Source: Oerskovia flava
Lineage (GTDB): Bacteria; Actinomycetota; Actinomycetes; Actinomycetales; Cellulomonadaceae
DNA: 64,000 bases
Assembly (NCBI RefSeq): GCF_026163685.1
Contig: NZ_JAOXSR010000006.1
Coordinates: 183,589 to 247,588 of the forward strand
Reading direction: 5' to 3'
The notes beneath the pieces are model-generated. The model did no database searches, was not told where the DNA came from, and was given only the letters and a program-made list of their open reading frames with translations. The first letter of the stretch is position 1, and each line of letters begins with the position of its first letter. The position numbers and the translations under genes are program-made. Positions 35,221-49,198 of this stretch are shown here, piece after piece.

Positions 35221-35340
35221 TCACTCGAACGTGTCGGTGACTTCCGCCCACAGATCACGCTCGGAGTTGTCCTCCGTGTACTTGCGCCAGATCGCGTATC
35301 CGACGCCAGCGGTCAGCAGCAGGAGCAGGAGCTTCTTCAT
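35221..35340 (-). CDS. DLW-39 family micropeptide
   Basis: A 39-residue protein, exactly the family length. It starts MKKLLLLLLTAGVGYAIWRK, a membrane helix, and continues into an acidic tail with D29-L30-W31, the motif that names the family. GAGGGGG lies 5 nt before the ATG. It lies between tRNA-Ile and tRNA-Ala, its usual place near gyrA in actinobacteria. The function is unknown. Confidence 0.92.
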   Translation of the reverse strand: MKKLLLLLLTAGVGYAIWRKYTEDNSERDLWAEVTDTFE

Positions 35341-35368
35341 ACGTTCCCCCTCGGGTGGGTTCCGGCAG

Positions 35369-35442
35369 TGGGCCTAAGAGGACTTGAACCTCTGACCTCT
35401 TCCTTATCAGGGAAGCGCTCTAACCGTCTGAGCTATAGGCCC
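35369..35442 (-). tRNA. tRNA-Ile (anticodon GAT)
   Basis: A 74-nt cloverleaf with acceptor GGGCCTA/TAGGCCC, anticodon loop CTGATAA, T-loop GTTCAAG and discriminator A. No CCA is encoded. Confidence 0.96.
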
Positions 35443-35481
35443 GTGCGTGTCTCACGCAGCGCTTGAGACTACCCCACGGGA

Positions 35482-35514
35482 GCGGGCTGGCCCAAACCGG
35501 AGGGGCCTGCCCGC
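35482..35514 (-). terminator. Terminator after the DUF3566 gene
   Basis: A stem of 12 positions with one A-A mismatch (35482-35493 with 35503-35514) starts 23 bp beyond the DUF3566 stop, before tRNA-Ile. Confidence 0.6.
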
Positions 35515-35536
35515 ACCCGAGGTGACGTGGTTCACG

Positions 35537-36460
35537 TCAGTCGTCGGTGAGCGTGAGGTGGATGCCCCCCACCAGCGACGCCGTGATGTTGTACAGGAAC
35601 GCGATGATCGTCGAGAGCGCCGTGATGAGGACGATGTTCACGACCCCGATGAGCGTCGCGAGCGAGATCACGCGGGAGAACTCGACGAACTGGCGGATGT
35701 TGACGTCGCTGCCCGGGCCGACGACCTCCTCGACGAGTCCCTCGATCGTCACGAAGACGGCCATGCTGTCCAGGACGTACCAGACGACCGCGGACGCCAC
35801 GACCGTCATGATGCCGATCGCGACCGCGAGGAGGAACGACATCTTCATGACGGACCAGGGGTCGATCCGCGAGATCGCGAGCCGGACCCGGCGCGGACCG
35901 CCCGAGGCGGCGGTCGGGGCGGTCGCCGTGGCAGCCGCTGCCTGCTCGGCGGCGGCCGGCTGCGCTGTCGCGGTGCCGCTCACGCCCGCCCCCGCGTAGT
36001 GCATCTGCTGCGGCGCGGTGTCGGGCGCCGCCGCGCGCGGGGCGCGGCGTACCGTCTGGTCGTCGATGTCGTCATTCTGCTGCCCACCCGTCTGCTGCGC
36101 GCCCGGGGCAGACTGCGCCGAGGGTTCCTGGACCTTCTTCGCCGCGGAGCGCGCGGCCGCCAGCGCGGTGGCCGCCGCCTTCATGGCGCCCGCCTTCGCG
36201 GACGCGACCTTGCTCTCGGCCGACTCACCGTTCGACGCGGACTTCCCCTGACCGTTCGGCTGGACGTCTACGGTGCCGATCGGCGTTCCGACCGCTCTGG
36301 TTGACGAGCTGCCCGAGGGCGACGGTGCCGGCGGCGGGGGCGGTACCGGCGGCTGCGCGCTGCTGGCCGTCGGTCGGGTGGCTGTACCGGTCACGGTGTC
36401 GGGACGCGGCGCGGTCACCTTCGGCCGGATGGTGGGTGGCACGCTGTTGTCGCTGCTCAT
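35537..36460 (-). CDS. DUF3566 membrane protein
   Basis: 307 aa. The first 180 residues are low-complexity, rich in Pro, Ala, Ser and Gln, and should be disordered in the cytoplasm. The C-terminal DUF3566 domain (about 188-305) begins [20 protein letters not shown] and has two membrane helices (about 207-230 and 270-295). The family always follows gyrA in actinobacteria and has no established role. Its ATG overlaps the gyrA stop (ATGA), so translation is coupled to gyrase. Confidence 0.92.
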   Translation of the reverse strand: MSSDNSVPPTIRPKVTAPRPDTVTGTATRPTASSAQPPVPPPPPAPSPSGSSSTRAVGTPIGTVDVQPNGQGKSASNGESAESKVASAKAGAMKAAATALAAARSAAKKVQEPSAQSAPGAQQTGGQQNDDIDDQTVRRAPRAAAPDTAPQQMHYAGAGVSGTATAQPAAAEQAAAATATAPTAASGGPRRVRLAISRIDPWSVMKMSFLLAVAIGIMTVVASAVVWYVLDSMAVFVTIEGLVEEVVGPGSDVNIRQFVEFSRVISLATLIGVVNIVLITALSTIIAFLYNITASLVGGIHLTLTDD

Positions 36461-39129
36461 CTAGCTTCCTCGGGTGTTCCAGGGGCAGTTCCGGTGTCCT
36501 GCGAGTCCTTCGCCTGGTCGGCGCCCGGGTCGACGGTTGCCGCCCCCTGCGCACCGTCAGACGTGGACGCCTCGCCGTCCACGGTATCCCTATCCTCGCC
36601 GAGACGGCGCTCGACGTTCCGGGCGACGGCGATGATGCGGTCACCCTTGTCCGGCTTCGCGAAGGTCACCCCCTGCGTGGTCCGACCCGTGAGGTTGACC
36701 TCGTCCACCGCCGACCGCACGATCTTGCCGCGCTCCATGATGACCAGGACCTCGTCATCGGCCTCGGTGATGAGCGCGCCGACCAGGTCGCCGCGCGCCT
36801 CCACGAGGTTCGCGACCTTGATCCCCAGCCCGCCGCGGCCCTGCACGCGGTACTCGTCGATCCGCGTGCGCTTCGCGAAGCCGCCCTCGGTGACGACGAA
36901 CAGGTCGGCGCCCGTGCGCACGACGTCCGCCGAGAGCAGCTCGTCCTCGCCGCGGAACTTCATCCCGGTAACGCCGGACGTCGCGCGACCCAGGGGGCGC
37001 AGGGCGTCGTCGTCGGCCGTGAACCGCAGCGACTGCCCCTTGCGGGTGACGAGGATGAGGTCGTCGGTGCCGTCCACGAGGCGTGCGGAGACGAGCTCGT
37101 CGGACTGCCCGTCCTCGTCCTCGCGGAGATTGATCGCGATCAGTCCGCCCGAGCGCGGGGAGTTGTACTCCGCGAGGCGCGTCTTCTTCACGAGCCCACG
37201 ACGCGTGGCGAGCACCAGGTACTCCGCGGCGTCGTAGTCGCGCAGGTCGAGGACCTGGGCGATCTTCTCCCCGGGCTGGAAGGCCAGCAGGTTCGCGACG
37301 TGCTGCCCCTTCGAGTCACGGCTGCCCTCGGGGAGCTCGTACGCCTTCGCACGGTAGACCCGGCCGAGGTTCGTGAAGAAGAGCAGCCAGTGGTGCGTCG
37401 TCGTGACGAAGAAGTGGTCGACGATGTCGTCCTCGCGCAGCTGCGTGCCGCGGATCCCCTTGCCGCCCCGGCGCTGCTGACGGTAGTTGTCCGAGCGGGT
37501 CCGCTTGGCGTAGCCGCCGCGGGTGATCGTGACGACGACCTCCTCCTCGGCGATGAGGTCCTCCATCGAGACCTCGCCGTCGAACGGCAGGATCGTCGTG
37601 CGTCGCTCGTCGCCGTAGCGCGCGACGACGTCCGCGAGCTCTTCGCTGACGATCGCCCGCTGACGCACCTGCGAGCCGAGGATCTCCTCGTACTCGAGGA
37701 TCTCGCGCGCGAGCTCGTCGTGCTTCTCGATGATCTCCTGCCGCTGCAGGGCGGCCAGGCGCCGGAGCTGCATGTTGAGGATCGCGGTCGACTGGATCTC
37801 GTCGATCTCGAGGAGCTCCATCAGCCCCTCGCGCGCCCGGTCGGCGTCGGGGGAGCGGCGGATGAGCGCGATGACCTCGTCGAGCGCGTCGAGCGCCTTG
37901 AGGTAGCCGCGGTAGATGTGGATCTGCTTCTCGGCCTCGCGCAGCAGGTGCTGGGTGCGGCGGATGATGACGTCGAGCTGGTGCGCCGTCCAGTGCCGGA
38001 TGAACGCGTCGATGCTCAGCGTGCGCGGCACGCCGTCGACGAGCGCGAGCATGTTCGCCCCGAACGTGTCCTGGAGCTGGGTGTGCTTGTACAGGTTGTT
38101 GAGCACGACCTTCGCGACGGCGTCGCGCTTGAGCACGATGACGAGCCGCTGACCGGTGCGGCCGGAGGTCTCGTCGCGGATGTCCGCGATGCCCTGGATC
38201 TTGCCGTCCTTGATGAGGTCGGCGATCTTCGTCGCGAGGTTGTCCGGGTTCACCTGGTACGGCAGCTCGGTGACGACGAGGCAGATCCGGTTCTGGATCT
38301 CCTCGACGTTGACGACCGCACGCATCGTGATCGAGCCGCGGCCCGTGCGGTACGCCTCCTCGATCCCCTTGTGGCCGAGGATGGTCGCGCCCGTGGGGAA
38401 GTCGGGGCCTTTGACGCGGGCGAGCAGCGCCTCGAGCAGCTCTTCGCGCGTCGCCTCCGGGTGGTCCAGGTACCACTGCACACCCTCGGCGACCTCGCGC
38501 AGGTTGTGCGGCGGGATGTTCGTCGCCATACCGACCGCGATGCCGGCCGAGCCGTTGACCAGCAGGTTCGGGAACCGCGCGGGCAGCACGACAGGCTCCT
38601 GCGTACGACCGTCGTAGTTGTCCTGGAAGTCGACGGTCTCCTTGTCGATGTCCCGGACCATCTCCATGGCCATGGGCGCCATGCGGCACTCGGTGTACCG
38701 CGGTGCCGCCGCCGGGTCGTTGCCCGGCGAGCCGAAGTTCCCCTGACCGGCCACGAGCGGGTAGCGCATGGACCAGTCCTGCACGAGCCGCACGAGCGCG
38801 TCGTAGATCGCGGAGTCCCCGTGCGGGTGGTACTTGCCCATGACGTCGCCCACGACACGGCTGCACTTGGAGAACGCGCGGTCAGGGCGGTAGCCGCCGT
38901 CGTACATCGCGTACAGCACCCGGCGGTGCACCGGCTTGAGGCCGTCGCGGACGTCGGGCAGCGCACGCCCGACGATGACGCTCATCGCGTAGTCCAGGTA
39001 GGACCTCTGCATCTCCAGCTGCAGGTCGACCTGCTCGACGCGGCCGTGGTGCACCGCGATGCCGTCGCCCGAGGGCGGCCCGACGTCGGGGAGCGTGGGG
39101 TCCTGCTCAGGAGTGTGGTCGTCCGTCAC
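36457..39129 (-). CDS. gyrA: DNA gyrase subunit A
   Basis: Breaks and rejoins DNA as the A subunit of the A2B2 gyrase, which adds negative supercoils. The 890 aa have the winged-helix and tower domains (35-530) with catalytic Tyr145 (APRYTECR) and a beta-pinwheel C-terminal domain holding the GyrA box QRRGGKG. The quinolone pocket reads [10 protein letters not shown]: Ser106 and Asp110 are in the positions of E. coli Ser83 and Asp87, both wild-type. An acidic, Asp/Thr-rich tail follows the pinwheel. Start GTG at 39129 has GAGGT 8 nt upstream. 119 bp separate it from gyrB. Confidence 0.98.
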   Translation of the reverse strand: MTDDHTPEQDPTLPDVGPPSGDGIAVHHGRVEQVDLQLEMQRSYLDYAMSVIVGRALPDVRDGLKPVHRRVLYAMYDGGYRPDRAFSKCSRVVGDVMGKYHPHGDSAIYDALVRLVQDWSMRYPLVAGQGNFGSPGNDPAAAPRYTECRMAPMAMEMVRDIDKETVDFQDNYDGRTQEPVVLPARFPNLLVNGSAGIAVGMATNIPPHNLREVAEGVQWYLDHPEATREELLEALLARVKGPDFPTGATILGHKGIEEAYRTGRGSITMRAVVNVEEIQNRICLVVTELPYQVNPDNLATKIADLIKDGKIQGIADIRDETSGRTGQRLVIVLKRDAVAKVVLNNLYKHTQLQDTFGANMLALVDGVPRTLSIDAFIRHWTAHQLDVIIRRTQHLLREAEKQIHIYRGYLKALDALDEVIALIRRSPDADRAREGLMELLEIDEIQSTAILNMQLRRLAALQRQEIIEKHDELAREILEYEEILGSQVRQRAIVSEELADVVARYGDERRTTILPFDGEVSMEDLIAEEEVVVTITRGGYAKRTRSDNYRQQRRGGKGIRGTQLREDDIVDHFFVTTTHHWLLFFTNLGRVYRAKAYELPEGSRDSKGQHVANLLAFQPGEKIAQVLDLRDYDAAEYLVLATRRGLVKKTRLAEYNSPRSGGLIAINLREDEDGQSDELVSARLVDGTDDLILVTRKGQSLRFTADDDALRPLGRATSGVTGMKFRGEDELLSADVVRTGADLFVVTEGGFAKRTRIDEYRVQGRGGLGIKVANLVEARGDLVGALITEADDEVLVIMERGKIVRSAVDEVNLTGRTTQGVTFAKPDKGDRIIAVARNVERRLGEDRDTVDGEASTSDGAQGAATVDPGADQAKDSQDTGTAPGTPEEAR

Positions 39130-39248
39130 CGTCTACCTCGTATCTACCTTCCGGCGCCCGCTGTCCCGCGGCGCGCCTGCATCGCGTCCTCGTCCGTGCC
39201 CGACGCCGTTCCGCAGGTCTTGCGCGGCGGTGTCGGGCAAGCCCTCAC

Positions 39249-41840
<2,592 letters not shown>

Positions 41841-43520
41841 GTGAAGAAGTTCCTGGCCGGCACCCTGGCAACGGTGCTCGCCGTCGGAGGCCTCGCCGTC
41901 GCGACCGCGACGCCCGCCTCCGCCCACACGCCCAGAATCTCCCCCACCTGTACCGAGCTCTCGGTCGACCTCACCCAGTACGCCCAGCAGGGCAACACCG
42001 TCACCGTGACGATCGACGACGAGGTCGTCGAGGAGTCCGAGTTCGGACGCTCGTTCCGCGGCACCTACGCGATCCCCGACCCCGCGGTCGCCTCCGAGTG
42101 GGAGGTCGACATCGTCGCGTCCGACGACCGCCGCGGCAAGCGGGGCTGGACCCGGACCGAGTCCGGCACGACGACGCCCTGCGTCGACGAGACCGCGCCG
42201 GACACCGGCAAGGAGGTCGGCCTCTACGTGTACAAGAAGCTCGACCCCGCGGAACCGCCGTCGTGGGAGAACTCCGGCCGCCAGACGCTCATCGAGCACC
42301 GCCCCGGCAGCGAGTGGTTCACCGAGCTCCCGGGCGACCTGCCGACCTTCGTCTGCGGCCCGGGCTGGGCGGCGCAGCAGGACATCGTCCACCAGGACGG
42401 CAGCTTCACGTGGCCCGAGTTCCTCGAGTACCCGCACGTGACGCTCGGCTCGGCGCTCCTGGACTGGCGCCACCACGACCTCGACCAGCTCGTCGCGGTC
42501 CCGGACTGCGAGTCCGACGAGGTCCGGCTCGCGCCGGCACCGGAGCCCCGTGCGATCGACGTGTGCGGCACCGAGGACGACCGCATCATCGCGGAGGACA
42601 CCGAGGACTACACCTACACGACCGAGCAGCAGGACGACGGCACGGTCACGGTCCGCGTCTCCGCCCGGCCCGGCGCGGAGTTCCCCGAGGACGCCGAGAC
42701 CGAGTGGTCCTTCGAGATGACCGACGAGGCCTGCGCCGACGACGTCGCCCCCGCGATCCCCGAGCCGCCCTTCGTGGTGGACCTCTGCGGGATGGACGAG
42801 GACGGCTTCTGGCTGCCGGAGGACTCCGCGGAGTTCACCTACGACGTGACCGACGACACGCTCGTCGCCTACCCGGCCGCCGGCATGACCTTCGGTGAGG
42901 ACCTGGACGGCTACGTCGTGTCCGAGGACGGGACGTACGCGACCTTCGCCCTCGCCGACGACCTCTTCACGGACGAGCCGTGCGACCTCGTCCCGGGCGA
43001 CATCGGCGCCGTGTGCGTCGGGGACGTGCCGTTCCTCGGCTACGAGATCTTCCTCCCCGAGGGTGCGTGGACCGACGAGGAGAACCCTCTGACGATCACG
43101 TTCGAGCACCCGACCGGCGGCGAGGACTACGTCGTCGAGGGGCTGCCCCTCGCGGGTGACCTCCTGTGGCCGGGCGCCTCCGACGTCGAGCCCTTGCAGT
43201 GGCCCGGCTGGGAGCGGCTCGAGGACGGGTCCTACGTCGAGACCGACGAGAACTTCGCCTGGACCCGCGCCGGTGTCACCGTGCACTTCGAGGTGAACCC
43301 GGACTACTCGACGTCGATCGAGTACCCGGAGCCGACCGCGGACTGCGCCAACCCGCTGCTGACGGACGACCCGGCCGTGCCGGTCTCGTCCGACGGCGGC
43401 GAGACCCCGGGCCTGGCCGCGACCGGCACGACGGTGACCGTCGTCGCCGTTGTCGCCGCGTTCCTGCTGCTCGGCGGGATCGCCCTCGTCGTGATGGTTC
43501 GCCGTCGCGCGCGGGTCTGA
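41841..43520 (+). CDS. Secreted LAATG sortase-anchored protein of unknown function
   Basis: 559 aa. A signal peptide (KKFLAGTLATVLAVGGLAVATATPASA) is followed by about 490 acidic residues with many Cys-containing short domains (FVCGPGW, VDLCGMDEDGFW, AVCVGDVPFLGYEIFLP), like the beta-sandwich repeats of actinobacterial wall proteins. The sorting signal is LAATG (about 525-529), a hydrophobic helix and RRRARV, the class E sortase plan. GTG at 41841 is chosen because it begins the signal peptide, with GGAAGGA upstream. It stands alone, pointing away from gyrB, and ends in a strong shared terminator. No enzymatic motif is recognised. Confidence 0.85.
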   Translation: MKKFLAGTLATVLAVGGLAVATATPASAHTPRISPTCTELSVDLTQYAQQGNTVTVTIDDEVVEESEFGRSFRGTYAIPDPAVASEWEVDIVASDDRRGKRGWTRTESGTTTPCVDETAPDTGKEVGLYVYKKLDPAEPPSWENSGRQTLIEHRPGSEWFTELPGDLPTFVCGPGWAAQQDIVHQDGSFTWPEFLEYPHVTLGSALLDWRHHDLDQLVAVPDCESDEVRLAPAPEPRAIDVCGTEDDRIIAEDTEDYTYTTEQQDDGTVTVRVSARPGAEFPEDAETEWSFEMTDEACADDVAPAIPEPPFVVDLCGMDEDGFWLPEDSAEFTYDVTDDTLVAYPAAGMTFGEDLDGYVVSEDGTYATFALADDLFTDEPCDLVPGDIGAVCVGDVPFLGYEIFLPEGAWTDEENPLTITFEHPTGGEDYVVEGLPLAGDLLWPGASDVEPLQWPGWERLEDGSYVETDENFAWTRAGVTVHFEVNPDYSTSIEYPEPTADCANPLLTDDPAVPVSSDGGETPGLAATGTTVTVVAVVAAFLLLGGIALVVMVRRRARV

Positions 43521-43564
43521 TCAGACAGACGGACTGATCTGACAGTGACCGACTGACCGGGCGG

Positions 43565-43602
43565 AGGCCCGGTGCCGTCACCCCCGTGACGGCACCGGGC
43601 CT
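43565..43602. terminator. Bidirectional terminator between LAATG protein and MFS genes
   Basis: A perfect 17-bp stem with a CCCC loop. The MFS stop codon lies inside it, so the convergent genes share it. Confidence 0.9.
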
Positions 43603-44828
43603 TCGTCGTCCCTGCGTCCGCGCCGCCCCCGGGTGAGGTGCAACCCGAGGGTCCAGACGCCGCCGAGCACCGCGAGCCCGCCGGCGGCAGCGAACGACCA
43701 CGGGACGCCTGCGCCCTGGGCGACGAGCCCGAGCACGATCGGTCCTCCGCCGAGCCCGAGGTCGAGGAAGACGCTGGCCGTGCCGGCGGCCGCGCCCCGG
43801 TCCGCGGGATCCGCGGCGGCGAAGATCGCCGCGAAGAAGGCGGGGGTGCAGAAGGCGACGCCGACCGCGAGGACCGCGGTGCCCACGATCATCCCGGCGA
43901 CGGTCGCCCAGAGGGCGACCAGGACCAGACCTCCGGCCATGAGCACGAGCGCACCCGCACCGAGGAGCAGCGGCGGCACGGCGTCCGGCACCCGCGCGAA
44001 CACGATGCGGCACACCACGACCACCGACCCGTAGACGCCCAACGCGGCGCTCACCGGCACCAGTCCGATCGCGCCCGCGTGCAGCGGGGCGAAGGCGAGA
44101 AAGCCGCCCATCGCGACGACCGACGCGAGGAAGCCGAGGCCTGGCGCGACCGACGGCCGGTGCACGAGCGGCCCGGGGACGGAGCGCTCGGCGGAGCGCG
44201 GCCGCGTCTCGCCGACCCGCAGCGCGAGCACCGCCGCGACGACGGAGAGCGCGGCCGCCGCGTACCAGCCCGCTGCCGTCCCCAGGGAACGGACCGTCAG
44301 CTCACCGAGCGCGGGCCCGAGCGCGAGGCCGACGTACAGCCCGAGCGAGTTGTAGCTCAGGGCCTCGCCGGTGCGCCCGCGAGGCGCCAGGTCGGCCAGC
44401 GCCGCGAACGAGGCCACCACGAAGGCCGCCTCGGCGACGCCACCACCCGCGCGGAGGACGACCACGAGCCCGAGGGCGTCCACGTGCGCCGTCGCGGCGA
44501 GCATCACGGCGCCCAGGAGCGCGCCCCCCACGAGCAGCGGACGGCGGCCGTGGCGGTCGGCCGCGCGGCCGGCGAGCGGCCGGAGCACGAGCGCGGCGAG
44601 CGCGAAGACGCCGAACGCGAGACCGGCACCTGCGAGGTCGGAGCCGACCGGTCCCGTCACCGTCGTCGGCAGCGTGTAGATCGTCACGCCGACCGCGGTG
44701 AAGTAGGCGAGATCCGCGAACGACAGCGCGAGGAACGCCGGGGTGAGGAGGGGCTCGGAGGTCGTGCCCGGCGCCCGGGCGACCAGGGCCGCGGGGACGC
44801 GGGTGCGGGTGCGGTCGTCGGTGGTCAT
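43578..44828 (-). CDS. Major facilitator superfamily transporter
   Basis: 416 aa with 12 membrane helices. The cytoplasmic loop motif between helices 2 and 3 reads PLAGRAADRHGRRPLL, the MFS signature, and helix 5 holds GLALGPALGE. The family is proton-driven drug or sugar efflux; the substrate is unknown. ATG at 44828 follows the HD/LuxR regulator stop by 43 bp on the same strand, so it may be cotranscribed with and regulated by that protein. It belongs to the accessory insert between gyrB and DUF721. Confidence 0.88.
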   Translation of the reverse strand: MTTDDRTRTRVPAALVARAPGTTSEPLLTPAFLALSFADLAYFTAVGVTIYTLPTTVTGPVGSDLAGAGLAFGVFALAALVLRPLAGRAADRHGRRPLLVGGALLGAVMLAATAHVDALGLVVVLRAGGGVAEAAFVVASFAALADLAPRGRTGEALSYNSLGLYVGLALGPALGELTVRSLGTAAGWYAAAALSVVAAVLALRVGETRPRSAERSVPGPLVHRPSVAPGLGFLASVVAMGGFLAFAPLHAGAIGLVPVSAALGVYGSVVVVCRIVFARVPDAVPPLLLGAGALVLMAGGLVLVALWATVAGMIVGTAVLAVGVAFCTPAFFAAIFAAADPADRGAAAGTASVFLDLGLGGGPIVLGLVAQGAGVPWSFAAAGGLAVLGGVWTLGLHLTRGRRGRRDDEGPVPSRG

Positions 44829-44871
44829 GCCTCCAGCGTCGCGACGCACCACCCGCGGGACATGGGTAGGA

Positions 44872-46404
44872 CTACCGGGATTCCTCGACCAGCCCGTGCC
44901 GCATGGCATAGAGGGCCGCGGCGGCACGGGTCGAGACCCCGATGCACTGGTAGACGTCCTGCACGTGGTGCTCGGCCGTCCGTCGCGAGATGACGAGGTC
45001 CCTCGCGATCTCCCGGTTCGTCAGCCCACGGCCGAGCAGGCGCAGGACCTCGACCTGGCGGGCCGTGAGCCCGCCCGTGCGGACGGGACGGCCCCGGACC
45101 CTGTCACCGGAGGCCTCGAGGACCGCACGCACGGCGTCGGCGTCGAGGGCGCCGGCGGCCGCCTGAGCCGTCAGTCGTGCGGCGGCCTGCGCCGTGGTGA
45201 GTGCCGGACGGCGCGGCCCGGCCTCCACGAGGAGCTGGTAGGCGTCCGCGGCCGCCAGGACCCTCGCCGGCATCGAGAGCTGGGCGGCCGTCACACCGCG
45301 GTGGAACCCGCTGCCGTCGCACCGTTCGTGGTGCGCACCCGCGATCCGCGCGACGTCGCGCAGCTCAGGTACCCGCGAGAGGAGGCGTTCGCCGTGGTAC
45401 GGGTGCAACCTCACCTGGTCTTCCTCCGACCCGGTCAGCGCCGTGCGCTTGTCCCAGATCCTGCTGGACACCCCGACCCGGCCCAGGTCGTGCAGGTGCC
45501 CGGCCAGACGCACCGACCGCGCGTCGTCGTGCAGACCGAGCCGGCGCACGGCCTCCTCCGCGAGGTGCGCCACGGCCGAGGAGTGCCCGTGCAACCACGG
45601 GCTCTTGAGGTCCACGAGGTCCCCGAACGTCGCCGCGACCTCGACGACCGCGTCCGGGCCGACGAGGCGGACCGGGTCCGGTTCCGCGTCGAGGGCGGCC
45701 TGGTACGCGTCCAGGTCGGCGATCCCGTCGAGCAGTCCCTCACCCGTCCCGACGAACGCCTCCGCGAGCACCGGGTCCAGCGTCGAACCACCTCGTCGGG
45801 CGACCTCGTCGAGGGCTCGACCGATGCCGTCCCGCAGGGCGAAGAGGACCCCGGTGGAGGCGACCTGCACGATCCTCGTCCGGCGCGGGACCTGCTCACC
45901 GGACCACGGCGGGTACCCCGACCCGTCCCACGCGCACAGCACCGCCTCGAGGCCGGTGACCACCGTGGCGGGGAGATCGAGGCGGCGTGCCGCCGTACCC
46001 GCGACCTCGCACGTGGCGACGGGCGCCGCGGCATCCACCGCGCGCCCCGAGGTGATCGTCGTCGCCAGGACCCGCGCCGTCGAGCGTCCCGTCGCCTCCG
46101 CGAGGCCCGGGACCCACGTCCGCAGCACGTCGCGCGGGTCGTCGAACCGGGTGACGACCGACAGCCGCACGGCCGCGACGTCGTCGCCCCAGACGCGCGC
46201 GTTCTCGTGGGCGTACGCCGTGCACCCGACGTGCTGCAGGAGCGAGACGTACAGGACGTCCGCCACCTCGTCGTCGTGGCAGCCGAGGGCGCGCGCGAAC
46301 CGCGCCGCGACGACGCAGCGCTTGAGCGCCTCCTCGAGCGGCGCCCCCGTCCCCAGGTCGGTGACGACCGACAGCCCGCCGAGGAGCCCGAGCAGCCGGA
46401 ACAC
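44872..46404 (-). CDS. HD-domain phosphohydrolase fused to a LuxR-type HTH
   Basis: 510 aa. Two HD-type domains: a degenerate one at about 25-120 (LLQHVGC in place of HD) and a C-terminal HD-GYP-like one at about 270-400 with HLHDLG, HPYHGERLL and HHERCDGSGFHRG. The last reads GFH where c-di-GMP phosphodiesterases have GYP. A LuxR/NarL HTH ends the protein (about 448-505: LTARQVEVLRLLGRGLTNREIA). It may sense or degrade a nucleotide and control transcription directly, perhaps of the MFS gene. GTG at 46404 is chosen; it lies 27 bp after DUF721 on the same strand. Confidence 0.85.
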   Translation of the reverse strand: MFRLLGLLGGLSVVTDLGTGAPLEEALKRCVVAARFARALGCHDDEVADVLYVSLLQHVGCTAYAHENARVWGDDVAAVRLSVVTRFDDPRDVLRTWVPGLAEATGRSTARVLATTITSGRAVDAAAPVATCEVAGTAARRLDLPATVVTGLEAVLCAWDGSGYPPWSGEQVPRRTRIVQVASTGVLFALRDGIGRALDEVARRGGSTLDPVLAEAFVGTGEGLLDGIADLDAYQAALDAEPDPVRLVGPDAVVEVAATFGDLVDLKSPWLHGHSSAVAHLAEEAVRRLGLHDDARSVRLAGHLHDLGRVGVSSRIWDKRTALTGSEEDQVRLHPYHGERLLSRVPELRDVARIAGAHHERCDGSGFHRGVTAAQLSMPARVLAAADAYQLLVEAGPRRPALTTAQAAARLTAQAAAGALDADAVRAVLEASGDRVRGRPVRTGGLTARQVEVLRLLGRGLTNREIARDLVISRRTAEHHVQDVYQCIGVSTRAAAALYAMRHGLVEESR

Positions 46405-46431
46405 CTCTTCACCATGGCACAGGTGCCGGGG

Positions 46432-47019
46432 TCAGCCCCAGGTGTCGCGCGGTCCGCGCCCCCGCACGGACCGTGGGCCCTTGCGGAAGCTCGGTCCGGC
46501 CGGGCCCAGCACCGTGACGGTCTCCACGACGCCCTCGCCGACCTCCTGCGCGAGCCGGTCCAGCAGCCGGGGGACCAGCAGCCGCACCTGCGTTGCCCAC
46601 GCGGTCGAGTCCGCCCGAACGATGAGCACCTTGTCCTCGAACGTCTCCGGGGTGCAGTGGTCGGCGACCTGGTCGCCGACCACGTCCCGCCAGCGGCCGA
46701 TCACGCCGCCGACGGAGACGTCCGCGACCCAGTCCCGCTGGTGCAGGAGGTTGGCCAGCACGTCGGCGACCCGCTGCGGGTCGCGGACTCCCGGACGTGC
46801 GCCCGACGACGGCGGGTCGGCGAGCACACGACGACGCGGCTCCTGCCCGGGGCGCAGTCCTTTGGCGCGGGCCGCGGCCTTCGCCCTGTTCAGGGCCGCT
46901 TTGGCGACCTGCGCGGGCGGGGTCAGGTCGACGACCTCCCCGACGGGCAGACCAGACGCCCTGGACGGCTCCTCGGGCGGCTCCGGGGCATCCTCGTCGG
47001 GTCTCTCCGGCTCACGCAC
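46432..47019 (-). CDS. DUF721 (DciA-like) family protein
   Basis: 195 aa. An acidic Pro/Glu N-terminus and a basic Ala/Lys/Arg stretch lead to the DUF721 domain (about 95-185: [30 protein letters not shown]). Related DciA proteins help load the DnaB replicative helicase in bacteria without DnaC/DnaI; this member sits between recF and gyrB as in all actinobacteria (Mycobacterium Rv0004). GTG at 47019 overlaps the recF end by 8 bp. Confidence 0.92.
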   Translation of the reverse strand: MREPERPDEDAPEPPEEPSRASGLPVGEVVDLTPPAQVAKAALNRAKAAARAKGLRPGQEPRRRVLADPPSSGARPGVRDPQRVADVLANLLHQRDWVADVSVGGVIGRWRDVVGDQVADHCTPETFEDKVLIVRADSTAWATQVRLLVPRLLDRLAQEVGEGVVETVTVLGPAGPSFRKGPRSVRGRGPRDTWG

Positions 47020-48217
47020 GACGCACCGTGCCGTCCTCGACGTCGAACCGCGCGCCGTCGAGCTGAACCGGGACGTCCTCCGGTACCGCGGCAGTGATGA
47101 GCACCTGGCCGGCGCCCGCGACGAGCTCGGCGAGACGCGTGCGACGCCGCACGTCGAGCTCGGCGAACACGTCGTCGAGGATGAGGACGGGCTCCCCGTC
47201 CGGCCCCCAGTCCGACGCCCACAGCAGCGACTCCAGGTCACCCGGCGGGCCGTCCGTGAGCAGCCGGTAGGACGCCAGCCGCAGCGCGAGCGCGAACGAC
47301 CAGGACTCGCCGTGGCTGGCGTACCCCTTGGCGGGCAGTCCGCCGAGGGTGAGGACGAGGTCGTCCCGGTGGGGGCCCACGAGGTTCACCCCCCGCTCGA
47401 CCTCCTTGCTGCGCGTCCGCGCCATGGCCTCGAGCATCTGCTGCTCGAGCCCCTCGACCGTGCGGGGACCCTCCGGGGCGGGTGGCTCGCCCTCGTCGGC
47501 CAGCGCGGCGTCGACCGACGACCGGTAGCCGATCTCCGCGTCCCCCTGCCCTGCGCTGACCTGCTCGTACGCGGCCGCCACGTACGGGCGCAGGGCTGTG
47601 ACGAGCTCGGCGCGCAGCGCGAGGATCTCCGCGCCGAGCGTCGCGAGCTTGGCGTCCCAGACGTCGAGCGTGCGCAGGTCGGGGCTGCCGGAACGGGACC
47701 GGGCCGCGGCGCCGGCCGACTTCAGGAGCGCCCCGCGCTGGCGCAGCACCCGGTCGTAGTCACCGAGCAGGCCGGCCACCCGCGGGACGAGCAGCACCGC
47801 GAGCTGGTCCAGGAAGCGCCGCCGCCCGTCGGGGTCGCCCTTGACGAGGGCGAGGTCCTCCGGGGCGAAGAGCACGGTGCGGGCGATGCCGAGCACGTCC
47901 CGGGGACGGGGCGCCGGGGCGCGGTTGATCCGCGCACGGTTCGCCTTGCCGGCGGTGATCTCGAGCTCCACCGTGCTGGCCCGGTCGCCCCGGACGATGC
48001 GTGCCCGCACGACGGCGCGGGTGGCGCCGGCACGCACCAGCGCCGCGTCCGTGGGCACCCGGTGGCTGGCGAGCGTCGCGACGTACCCGATCGCCTCGAC
48101 CAGGTTCGTCTTGCCCTGCCCGTTCGGCCCGACCAGGGCGTTTACGCCGGGCTCGAGCTCCAGGTCGACGTTCTCGTAGGACCGGAAGTCGACGAGAGAC
48201 AGGTGGGAGACGTGCAT
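47012..48217 (-). CDS. recF: DNA replication and repair protein RecF
   Basis: SMC-like ATPase that helps load RecA at gaps and stalled forks. The 401 aa have Walker A GPNGQGKT (about 30-37), the RecF signature in [11 protein letters not shown] (about 283-293), Walker [13 protein letters not shown] and the D-loop following it. Starts at ATG 48217, 24 bp after gnd; its stop overlaps DUF721. Confidence 0.96.
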   Translation of the reverse strand: MHVSHLSLVDFRSYENVDLELEPGVNALVGPNGQGKTNLVEAIGYVATLASHRVPTDAALVRAGATRAVVRARIVRGDRASTVELEITAGKANRARINRAPAPRPRDVLGIARTVLFAPEDLALVKGDPDGRRRFLDQLAVLLVPRVAGLLGDYDRVLRQRGALLKSAGAAARSRSGSPDLRTLDVWDAKLATLGAEILALRAELVTALRPYVAAAYEQVSAGQGDAEIGYRSSVDAALADEGEPPAPEGPRTVEGLEQQMLEAMARTRSKEVERGVNLVGPHRDDLVLTLGGLPAKGYASHGESWSFALALRLASYRLLTDGPPGDLESLLWASDWGPDGEPVLILDDVFAELDVRRRTRLAELVAGAGQVLITAAVPEDVPVQLDGARFDVEDGTVRRA

Positions 48218-48241
48218 GGGTCCTCGAGAGCCGCGGGCGCG

Positions 48242-49141
<900 letters not shown>

Positions 49142-49198
49142 GGAGTGCCTCCCAGAGCGGTCAGGTACGGGGGAATCCGCGGCACGTCCGCGGAGACG

